NCBI GenBank assembly: GCA_037074705.1 | Contig: CM073591.1 | Location: 181,127,432-181,191,431, forward strand | From: Zhengitettix transpicula | Taxonomy: Eukaryota > Arthropoda > Insecta > Orthoptera > Tetrigidae | Reading direction: 5' to 3' | DNA: 64,000 bases | Made by a program: the position numbers and the translations under genes | In this document: positions 55,170 through 64,000 of the stretch, piece after piece | Position numbering within the stretch: position 1 is the stretch's first letter | How the letters are laid out: each line of letters starts with the position of its first letter | The notes under the pieces: model-generated | What the model was told of the DNA's origin: nothing | Database searches by the model: none | What the model saw: only the letters and a program-made list of their open reading frames with translations

Positions 55170-56775
55170 TGAACAACACCACCCCTAAATATGCTACTTT
55201 CCCGTGGTGGAAAGGGTTGAATTTTTACTCATATCACATGGGTAGAAACACTATCAATCTAGTTTACCCATAAACACATAACATTTTGGCAGTTTTAGAA
55301 TAATAGACAATTCTCACCCCCAGCCCTAAGCAAGCTCACCCCTAATGTCTAAAGGGATTTATATTTTCAACAACATCCGTTGAAATAGTATTCACGTAAT
55401 TCTCAACCAAGAACGCGCAAGAACTGACTATTTATCTCCCCTTCCAACCCCCACCCTTTCGGGTTAAATGGGCAATTAAAAATATTTATCCGAAGTAAAC
55501 TCACTGACATCTATAACCTTCGATTTGACTCCAAACTCAGTTGTATTCGCGTTATTTTTCTGTAAAGCAACTCCACCCCAAACCCTAAGGGTGCCCTTTT
55601 CCCAGGGCGTAGGAGATGAATATTATATTCAGATAACATCGGTAGAAACACAATCAATATCTTTGACCCCGAAAATATTTATCCAAATCGAATACCTGCT
55701 GTTTTAGCATGTTTAAGTATTTCAACCCCCGTCCACCCCCGCTTCTGGGGTTGGTAGACGCGTCTCACCCCGACAGTGATTGTTTCCTGGTCGCAAAGAA
55801 CCCGTGTACGAAATTTGGTGAAATTTGCTCCAGCGGTGTAGATTTGTATTCTCCACCCAAAACGCTAGGGGTGCTCTTTCCCAAGGGTGTAGGGGATGAA
55901 AATTATATTCAGAAAACATCGGTAGAAACACCATCAATATCTTGGACCCCTAAAATATTTATCCAAATCTAATAACTGCTGTTTTAGCATGTTTAAGTAT
56001 TTCAACCCCCGTCCACCCCCACTTCTGGGGTTGGTAGACGCGTCTCACCCCGACAGTGTTTGTTTCCTGGTCGCAAAGAACCCGTGTACGAAATTTGGTA
56101 TAATTTGCTCCAGCGGTGTAGATTTGTATTCTCCACCCCAAACGCTAGGGGTGCTCTTTCCCCAGGGTGTAGAGGTTGAAAATTATATTCAGATATCATC
56201 AGTGGAAAGACTATAAATATCTTTGACCCCTAAAAATATTTATCCGACTGAAGTATCGACTGTTTTAGCATGTTTAAATATTTCCACCCCCGTCCACCCC
56301 CGCTTCTGGGGGTGGTAGGCGCGTCTCACCCCGACAGTGTTTGTTACCTGGTCGCAAAGAACACGTGCACGAAATTTGGTGAAATTTTAACCACCGGTAT
56401 AGATTTGTATTCTCCACCCCAAACGCTAGGGGTGCTCTTTCCCCAGGGTGTAGGGGATGAAAATTATATTCAGAAAACATTGGTAGAAACACCATCAATA
56501 TCTTGGACCCCTAAAAATTATTATCCGACTAAAATATCGGCTGTTTTAGCATGTTTAAATATTTCAACCCCCGTGTACCCCCGCTTCTGGGGGTGGTAGA
56601 CATGTCTCACCCCGACAGTGTTTGTTTCCTGGTCATAAAGAACACGTGTACGAAATTTGGTGAAATTTGCTCTACCGGTGTAGATTTGTATAACGAACAT
56701 ACAAACATACAAACAAACATACAAACATACAAACATACAAACAAACATACATACATTCTTTTTTATTTATAAGAT
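55170..56775 (+). repeat. composite repeat element, copy 2 (5'-truncated, four monomers)
   Basis: From ACCCCTAAATATGCTACTTTC onward it repeats 53470-54782 of copy 1, about 93-95% identical by eye, but lacks the ACTAGCTGGG head. It has four monomers, starting at about 55711, 55991, 56271 and 56551, instead of three, and the same (ACAAACAT)n and TTTTTTATTTATAAGATATA tail. Confidence 0.8.
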
Positions 56776-56793
56776 ATATATATATATATATAT
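56776..56793. repeat. (AT)n microsatellite, LTR target
   Basis: A short AT run follows the repeat tail and abuts the TG end of LTR R3. Confidence 0.85.
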
Positions 56794-57853
56794 TGTAATA
56801 AACACAAACATTTATTAGAATTGGCCCACGTTAAGGCGCCATAAATTTAATAAACAACATTAATTATTTGATACTGTCAAAAATTAAATTAATTTATCTG
56901 AATTGCCCCACGTTGGTGAAGCCATTATGTAATAATTATTTGAATTGGCCCACGTTAAGGGACCATAATGTAATATTAAAAATGAATTCATTGCTTAATC
57001 ATTGAAATTATTGAATGAAAGGAGCATGAAAATAATTACATTGATTCAATTCACTTAAACAATTGGTTTATTATGCACAATTATTTGTTTTATAAAACAG
57101 ATTACTTGCTGAAACTTAACATCAATTTTCTATACAAAATGTCATTTCCTCTTATCTCAGGGTCTTGATTGGGTCTTTTGTAATAAAGAACAATTAAACT
57201 TTTTACAATTCACTTAAACAATTAATTTTATAAACTCTCAAAAGTTAATCAAAATAAAACGAAATAAACGAAATGATATCGAAATCTGACGATATACTAT
57301 CTTTATTTAACGTTTACAAATATGTATTTTTAAATGTTTCTTTTTACTTACTGTTTTACCGGTACCAAGGCAATTGTCGGGATTTTATATCACACTTTTT
57401 ACCTTGAACACTTTATCTGAATTTACTTTACTTCATTTTGCAATACAATGACCACCGGACACAATTGTTCCGAAACCTTCGTCTCACCGATGTCCGCCGA
57501 CTTTACTTTGAGCTCCACGGTTGTATTCAGCCGAAATGTGGATTGGCGCTCTCGTCTCGAATTACCGACCAAATCAAACTTTGTTCTCTCCTCTACTAAT
57601 ATGCTCTACAAACTGTCAAATTCAATTACTCTGTATTCCACAATGTCCTGTGGCTGACCAACAAAATTCTACTCCTATTGCATACATCAAGGTTTCGTGG
57701 CTGACTAACTGCTCTGTAGCTTACGCGCGCTCCAGCAACAATGTCCTGCTTGTTCAGTATTCTCAACCATTATTGTATCTGTGTGTTCGCCGATAACAAT
57801 TTATTTCAAATCTCTAATTATTAATTCTTTTAATTGCCCTTTTTATCATTACA
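56794..57853 (-). mobile_element. solo LTR, ATAT-inserted family, divergent copy (R3)
   Basis: The ends read TGTAATAAACAC on the left and ATCATTACA on the right, with ATAT on both sides (56790-56793 and 57854-57857). It is 1060 bp. On the - strand it carries GAAATCTGAC-type and CAAGACCCTGAGATAAGAGG motifs (57145-57165, inverted). The left part has three copies of a CCCACGTT(A/G) motif at about 56825, 56905 and 56948. ORFs at 57448-57796 lie inside the LTR and are not genes. Confidence 0.8.
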
Positions 57854-58099
57854 ATATATATAATACATTATTCCAAGATTAAGCTTATTGTACGCAAAAC
57901 CTCTGTACATATGTATATAAAGTCGAATATCGTTTGTAATTTTCTAATTATTAAGTATTTTATTATTGATATTGTTATAAAAAATATTGCACCATATTCA
58001 AGAAACTCATTTCCAGTTCTGGAAATTGAATACAATTTGTAACAAGGTTCATAATAACGGACCGTGGGAAAGTCTTTTACTGGAAACTGGTGTCAGAAA

Positions 58100-58680
58100 T
58101 AGTTTCACGCAGCAATATTACACATGAAATGACTACGACGTATCACTCATAAACGAATGGTCTAACAGAAAGGTTCAAAAATATCTGGCGGATATGCTCT
58201 CCATGTACGTTGATGTCGAACGGAACGATTGGGATACGTTTCTTCCATTTTTTCCCCGACAACGTAGGACATCTTGTTACCAGAGCCGAAGAAACCCGAC
58301 AGCTGAAGCGAATACGAACATTAAGCGTACAGGACAAGGCTCGGGAGCTGTACAACGCTAAACACAAACCCGTAGTGTACAAACCAGGTATGGATTTTCA
58401 CACATGTACGGAAGAGCGGTCTATCTGACAAGGTCTTGAAACGATACTTTGGACCGTATTAAGTCCTAATCCAATTTTCTGATGTCACCCACGAAGTTGA
58501 AGACTATTATTCTTCAGCAAAGCGACGCAATCAAAAGGATATGTACATGTTTTGCGGATGAAGCATACAACAAACCTGTTCTACAAGTGGATGATGTGAC
58601 CGAAGAAGATCGAAACGTTTTAAATGAATATGCCGAAGTCCCAATTCCTAATGGAGTTAGGAAGAAATGATTAAGATCAC
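58100..58680 (+). pseudogene. Ty3/gypsy integrase C-terminal relic, second family
   Basis: LVTRAEETRQLKRIRTLSVQ and ELYNAKHKPVVYKPG (58270-58395) are the region after the integrase core of Ty3/gypsy pol. After a stop, VLQVDDVTEEDRNVLNEYAE and VPIPNGVRKK (58580-58668) end the frame. The phrase at 58200-58260 is frameshifted. It is unlike the 44-47.4 kb element, so it is a separate family. The segment 58681-59076 has promoter-like TATTTATATG and AATAAA and could be its LTR remnant. Confidence 0.7.
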
Positions 58681-59226
58681 AAGATTAACAAAAACTGCCA
58701 CGTCATGATGGTCTCTCATAACAGTGAGTCGCTGTTCACTTAGGAGGAACAATGCCTCATTAGTTCGCGTCCAAACAACCGACGTGGTGGTGGTTGGGTG
58801 TCTGGCCGGCGAGTCGGGGATGGAGTTCCGTCACCAGCAATCATTTTTATTCAGTTTCATTAATTAGTTCCAGAAAATTCAATTACAACTATTAAGGTTG
58901 CGTCACTTCCAATTCTATTTATATGAAAAAGTGTTTCAGCTGTACGAATTCAGTTCATTCCCAAGCGAACTTGTTCAATTCATTGCTATTGTCATTTTCA
59001 CGTGTTATTTAGAAATAAACTGATATTTCAATCGATAGACATTCTCTTTTTCAAGTGACAATATATATGAATATATTGTAGTGAATAACAACCTTAAGTG
59101 GCCGCCCTTTTGTCCGCAGGCCTGAGTATGAATACATTAAACGCGCACGTGTTTCTGCCCGACGGCCAAAAGAAATCTCGGGTACGCGTCCCTTTTTTTT
59201 TTCATCGTTTGGGGGGGCGGAGTACT

Positions 59227-59234
59227 TATAAATA
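59227..59234 (+). promoter_or_regulatory. TATA box of the 59 kb LTR
   Basis: TATAAATA lies in GC-rich surroundings, 150 bp into the LTR, as expected at the U3 end. The five-fold 18-bp repeat begins about 25-30 bp downstream, near the likely start site. Confidence 0.65.
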
Positions 59235-59256
59235 CTCCAAACCCGGGTGAAAGTGG

Positions 59257-59346
59257 GGAGACGCAGGCAGACAGGGAGACGCAGGCAGACAGGGGAGACG
59301 CAGGCAGACAGGGAGACGCAGGCAGACAGGGAGACGCAGGCAGACC
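59257..59346 (+). repeat. 18-bp minisatellite, five copies
   Basis: GGGAGACGCAGGCAGACA is repeated five times, with one extra G in the third copy. It lies in the presumed R/leader part of the LTR. Long frames on both strands here (59051-59534) come from the lack of stops in the repeat. Confidence 0.9.
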
Positions 59347-59879
59347 GAGAGAGTCGAGAGGGTGGAGAATTTGGCGAGCGGGAAGAAACAAAGGTTTTGA
59401 AGGAAGTCCATCGCGGGGAGGCCGAAGAAGGAGATCGTGTGCTGCTTACTACAAGACCAGTGATCCACTGCAAGTCGGCTGACGCCACAAGTAAAGTAAG
59501 CATCACAATTTATGTTAAGTGCCTTCAAAAGTAGATTTTTTTTACACAGTGCGGAAATAGACTCTGTTCTTGAATAGCCACCGAACCGCCCACATTACCC
59601 TGTTGAGAAGGAGAACTTTTTAATCAAGCCGGAGCTAATTTTAATTTTATGCAGACCAATGTATATCTGCTGGCGCCCAACAATATTTTTTTAATGTACT
59701 TTTGTATTTTCTTGTAATAAAGTTTATTTTTTTAATATTAAGTAATAAAAGGCTAATCATTACAATATATGAATGATAAACTGAAATAGAATCCCAGAGA
59801 AGATCTCAGGCAAAATAATACTGATCATTTAATTTCCTTCAAACACTACCGACGACTATTATATAATGAAGCAAAAAGT

Positions 59880-61320
59880 AAAGCAATTGTCTGACCATAA
59901 GCTTCTCAAGACATTCCAAGATAGGGCGAAATTCTCAAAAATGTAAAAATGTAAAAAATGTAAAATTTCGATAAAAGTTTGCTGAAAGTGTCCGTAGCTT
60001 GCAACGGTATCTTGTAGTACGACAGTTTCAACGTTTTGATGTAGGGTGTAAAGAGGAACCACGCGTTTTCGACGTAATCCAAAAATGTTTTTGATATTCA
60101 GCTTGTACATATTTGTAAAGCGGCGGAATAGTAGTAGAGAGATGGACGGAATTTTGATGCTGAGCTCAGTGATGTTGCTGGGGACGCAGTTGGGGAAGGG
60201 AATGAGGGAAGTGTCGACACATATCAATTTCCTATATATAATACTATCGTTGAAAAATGCTAACGTGTGATTTAATAATTTCCAGCAAATGTTTATTATA
60301 GATTAGGAACAGCAGTGGTCCTGTCACCGACTGTCCAATTCTTATTCTCCGTGTTCGGCCACTTAAAAAGTCCTGGACCAAAAATTTGATTCTGTTGTCA
60401 ATGCCAGTTCTGACTAACTTTTCGATTAATAAATCATGCGGCTTTCGTGAAATCTATTATTATTGCGTCTGTATGAGCCTCAAAGGCTACTTCATCTGTC
60501 AATTTCTGCAAGAGAAACCCTGCGTAAATCCATATCACCCTTTAAAGAACCATTTTTTTTGTTTCTAGTCTAGTTTTTATGTAGGAAGATATTAGATGTT
60601 CAAGAATTTTCCAGATGACTGACATGAAACTAATTGGTCTAAGTTACTTCAATTTATATTTCCTCCTTTAAATATGTGTCGACTATCGCTGTTTACGAAT
60701 TCTGGCGAGATGGATTATTTTTTTAAATATTAAATTACCTCATTAGGTATGGGATAATTACTTCCCTCCTGACTTTTGCGATGTCACTGTTAATTTTACT
60801 ATTCTTCTATTTATGTGTTTGCTTTCAATTCTAAAAACCCCGCATTACTTACACTTTTGGAGACATTATGTTTACTTGCACGACCTGCTCCAAATTTCCT
60901 ATTTATTCTATCTTTTCCGTATCTGGTTTGCACCTGGCCCTGAATTTCCACCACTGGAAATCAAGGAGAAACTTTACAACACAAAATACAATCTCCGGGC
61001 GGAAGAGGAAAACATCTAGAACTGACTAAATTTTGTTGAACTGAGTTCCGAGTTTTTCCTACCCAATTTACACTCGGTAGATTTAAATCTTCGGAAATAA
61101 TTACTTTTCTTTCACGAGTAAGGTAGCTCGTTAGTTCATCCCGTTTCTGAAGCTGAAAACTTCCGTGTCATTCGGTGGTCTGTAACAACCTACTATTGCT
61201 TATATTTTAGTAATAACTATAATTTGTATTGCTAAAATTTCCTGGCCTTAAAAATTCGGTCCTGATTCTAGTTTTGTGAAAATGAGTGCTCCTCCACCCC
61301 TATCATAAGAAATACCTCAC
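59880..61320 (-). pseudogene. CR1-like LINE (endonuclease + RT) relic
   Basis: On the - strand, RGGGALIFTK, ILAIQIIV and GCYRPPNDTEVFSF (61300-61130) are the endonuclease, related to the fragment at 37560-37800. RT pieces follow: LRPISFMSVIWKILEHLISS (about 60630) and DEVAFEAHTDAIIIDFTKA (about 60480). The YADD box was not found. Stops are frequent and both ends are uncertain. Confidence 0.65.
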
Positions 61321-62160
61321 AGTTTTTATAGTTAATATAATTTTTTATTTATGCTAATTTGGAAGTGTTTTACTGGGTTCTCGTGGGCTTTTTGCTTTGA
61401 GCAGTGGTACAATATACGCCACAACCAGCTCTTCCGTAATTTACAAAAACCTGTGCATTTTACGTTTCCTGCAGATGGTGACCTCTTTCCGTTCCTCCCG
61501 GCTTCAAGTTCATCACACACTTTCTATCCCTTATTCAATACAACTGTGTAAATCCTTCATCAGCATCGCCTTTTCAAGCACTTGGCCCCTCTTCTGAATG
61601 ACTTCCTGCTGACTGGTCATATTGTGTCCAGAGGCACGGTTTCCATCCGGCCCGCAGATTGCTTCGCGACGTGTCGACATTATATAATTATTCCACTATA
61701 TGTAAAAAAAATTATAACCCTCTCGCCGAGTGTATTTAACTCATTACACATGCCTATCTCTGTTAAATATTTTTTATCCAGTTTCATTCACTATTCTTTA
61801 CTTATCCATCCAGCCATGTTTTTTCGCAAGAACTATATCTGGCTCATAAATATCTATCAAGTAACTAGATCTGGCACCCTTTATTTACGATACTACGACA
61901 TGCAGTTAATACTTCAGTATTCCAGGAATTCTGGACACAGCATCCGTATCCGTATCCCCTCCTATCGTGAAATGCCGAGTCGTTAAACGTTTCTGTAGCT
62001 AAGTTTTTCTTTTGATTGGTGCTCATTCCCCAGGGTTCCTCGAAAGGCCCTCTGAGGGATTTATGAGAAAGGATTGTGTTTGGCTCCCACACTTGCGTAT
62101 TATTTTGATATTACCGTGTAATATGCGTACCTGCTAAAACTTAGACATCGAAATAAGAAG
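61321..62160. other. unassigned sequence, possibly more of the CR1-like relic
   Basis: The region upstream of the endonuclease on the - strand could be its ORF1, but I see no motif. About 62045-62080 shares the ATAAATCCC/GAGAAAGGATTGTG phrase with the repeat at 36429. Confidence 0.35.
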
Positions 62161-62169
62161 GACAAGCTC

Positions 62170-62615
62170 TAGCAAAGTCGCGGAAATGAACAGGCTGAGG
62201 AAGATCAGGTAGGAGGAACATCCAGCGCCGAATCTTCTTCGGTGTCAAAATGAAGACTTCAGGAAAGGAAAATAGGAAAGTCGATAACGTGGGTTTCTAG
62301 GTATCTAAGTACCATCCAGAGACATAAACATAAAACAGAAAGCGCTATGAAGTTGAAGACAAAGTTTATTAGTAAAATAAATAGACTGAGTATAAAGTAC
62401 CCTGGGGCCTCCCTCACTCGAAGATGGTTGTAGCAAACCTGAATATTACGAGTGGCTCCGACGCTGGAGAGAAAACCCCCCTCTCAAGTGAAAAACCCAC
62501 TAACAGAAGGCGGGGAACAAATCAAATCTTCAGACCAGACCACGTGATCTATTCAGTGGCCCCTCCAAAACCGGTTCAAACGGGGTTTTAACCGAGGCAG
62601 CATCGTAACACTACA
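62170..62615 (+). repeat. dispersed repeat B, + strand copy
   Basis: This is the inverted partner of 38766-39185. Shared landmarks are ATGAACAGGCTGAGGAAGAT, AGACATAAACATAAAACAG, AAAGCGCTATGAAGTTGAAG, ACTCGAAGATGGTTG and CAGACCAGACCACGTGATCT. No intact frame survives. From 62616 to 63730 I see no gene; the frame 63353-63580 is unassigned. Confidence 0.6.
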
Positions 62616-63734
62616 CCACCACTTTTCTGCGGACGTAGCGTCGCCACTTGAAACCCAACCATCCTCTCTAGCCCGAGTCGAAAGAAATTTCTCACATGTA
62701 TGTGGTAACGGAATTAATAAAGAAGTTAGTGAAGCTATATGACATCTCCCATCCCAAGAGAAACGGCGTTAAATTAAAGATTGAGCCTGTTTTTTTACAT
62801 CAAACTCTTTGCTAGTGTTCGGATCTGTCAACAGGACTTTAAACATTTGGAAGCCACTGATTAAAAATTTATATTGGTTACATACATAAAGGTAAATCAT
62901 TATTGAATGAAATGATTTGCTTTTCTTGGCTCTGGGTCCCTCTCAATCAAATACAATGAGTTCCAAATATAAACATTACATACATAAACATCTGATATAC
63001 ATACATATATATCTGCAGTGTTCGTACCAAAGTGGTTACAAAACACAAATGAATAATTAAAGATGTAAATCTCAAAGAAATAATTTTTTATTTACTTGAT
63101 AGATAAACAAATGATCGAAAAGGAAGGTCTTTTACAATAATTATATCTTTTCTACAGATTTTTTGATCGTAATGATCATCTCAATTTAAGTCACAATCAT
63201 ATTTGATACCATTTAGTTATTTTTGCCAAAACCTTGCAAACAAAGGTGTCATATCAAATAGTTACAATAGCGTCTATCAACTTGTTACTAATATACACAA
63301 AGCGATGATTACAATTAAAACTTAAATCTAAAAGGAATGGGAAAAGGGTTCCTTGTCCAGCCAACCGTGTGTGAATTATCTATGTCAACATACACCAGAC
63401 CTTGCATCCAAGGTCACCGTCCGCGCACCCAGCATGAAGAATTCTGCAGACGTAAACACAAAACCAGCATCACTTCTTAACAGAAATAAACAATTAAATA
63501 TAAGAATAAGGATAATACGAAAGAGCATGACGAATCTAAGTTATTTTCTCAACTCAAAACTGATATGTAAAACAAAATGAAAATTAAGGGATAATCTACT
63601 ACTAATAAAAAATTATCTCAATTACTTGGTAAAATAAAGTTAGTGATCCTACATGACTACTAACACAAATTACAAAACATCAGAGCAGCCTCCAAATATC
63701 ATGAAATCAATTGACACAATTTAAAATGAAAGTC

Positions 63735-63872
63735 AAATGCAAATCCTAATTCTATCAAAACTAAAAATCACAAAACAAAATAAAATACAAATCCTAATGC
63801 AATCAAAATTAAAAATATCACAACATAAAATAAAATGCCAATCCTAATTCTATAAAAATTAAAATAAACCAA
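63735..63872. repeat. ~49-bp tandem repeat, three units
   Basis: AAATCCTAAT starts units at 63741, 63789 and (as CAATCCTAAT) about 63839, each followed by TCAAAA(C/T)TAAAAAT- and CAAAATAAAAT-type sequence. It is a short low-complexity tandem array. Confidence 0.7.
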
Positions 63873-64000
63873 AATCAATCATAATACATCTAACAGAACG
63901 AGTCCAAGGACACAAATTATAAATGTAAAAGTAAACAATCAATATATCCTACATAAATTAGGAAGGGGAAAATAAACACTTCGGGATGCGCTCTTGCCAA

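Larger units (their letters stand above)
59077..59764 (+). mobile_element. solo LTR with TATA box and internal minisatellite
   Basis: The LTR runs from TGTAGTGAATAACAACC to AGGCTAATCATTACA, with ATAT on both sides (59073-59076 and 59765-59768). It is 688 bp. It has a TATA box TATAAATA (59227-59234) and AATAAA (59716-59721). Because ATAT flanks both ends it is a solo LTR, independent of the integrase relic to its left. It is GC-richer than the other ATAT-inserted LTRs and is a different family. Confidence 0.82.

Noticed and set aside
54001..56772. Many similar ORFs beginning MFKYFNPRPPPLLG
   Set aside because: The same frame recurs once per ~280-bp repeat monomer on both strands; it reflects the repeat, not a gene family.
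59051..59534. Cys/Leu-rich and Arg/Glu-rich ORFs
   Set aside because: They are translations of the 18-bp minisatellite in the LTR.
58100..59764. One gypsy element with its 3' LTR at 59077
   Set aside because: The LTR has ATAT on both sides and no polypurine tract before it, so it is a solo LTR; the pol piece is a separate insertion.

Overview
The window reads as nuclear DNA of an arthropod, most likely an insect. It is AT-rich, has spliced genes with AT-rich introns, an insect-type nuclear tRNA-Ala gene, a 5.8S/ITS2 fragment, and many kinds of decayed retroelement: Jockey-, R1-, RTE- and CR1-like LINEs, Penelope-like elements, Ty3/gypsy LTR elements and a P-superfamily DNA transposon. I cannot name the order.

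Only three loci look like functional host genes. (1) mRpL46 (mitochondrial ribosomal protein L46), + strand, five recognisable exons between 15646 and 19652; the first coding exon was not found. (2) A complete single-exon ORF for small VCP/p97-interacting protein (SVIP), - strand, 22341-22562, convergent with mRpL46. (3) A tRNA-Ala(AGC) gene, - strand, 43327-43399, with a T-run terminator. A possible terminal exon of an unknown - strand gene lies at 20141-20320.

Layout. 1-7.9 kb: a ~30-bp minisatellite in two blocks, separated by a Jockey relic, an R1-type relic and copies of a ~420-bp repeat. 8.3-13 kb: RTE relic, GC-rich patch, Penelope-like relic (-) and Jockey relic (-). 13-24 kb: the gene island (mRpL46, a mariner-like MITE, SVIP). 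24-31.6 kb: a shortened and a longer P-superfamily element, with LTRs in both orientations between them. 31.9-32.5 kb: an open SGNH-hydrolase ORF. 33-37.5 kb: more solo LTRs. 37.5-43 kb: CR1, Penelope and Jockey fragments. 43.3-47.7 kb: tRNA-Ala, a tRNA-derived SINE, and a Ty3/gypsy element with LTRs of only 74-75 bp and a 5-bp target duplication. 48-51 kb: inverted gypsy fragment, Jockey relic, rDNA fragment. 51.3-59.8 kb: solo LTRs around two copies of a repeat element built from ~280-bp monomers. 59.8-64 kb: CR1-like relic and dispersed repeats.

The clearest unusual signals are a group of LTRs inserted into ATAT or (AT)n with an ATAT target duplication and sharing internal motifs; the ultrashort-LTR gypsy element; the P-superfamily element with an exact 8-bp target duplication; and hammerhead-like motifs next to Penelope-type sequence. 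All calls come from reading the sequence; no database search was run. Boundaries of decayed elements are approximate unless a target duplication or splice site is cited.
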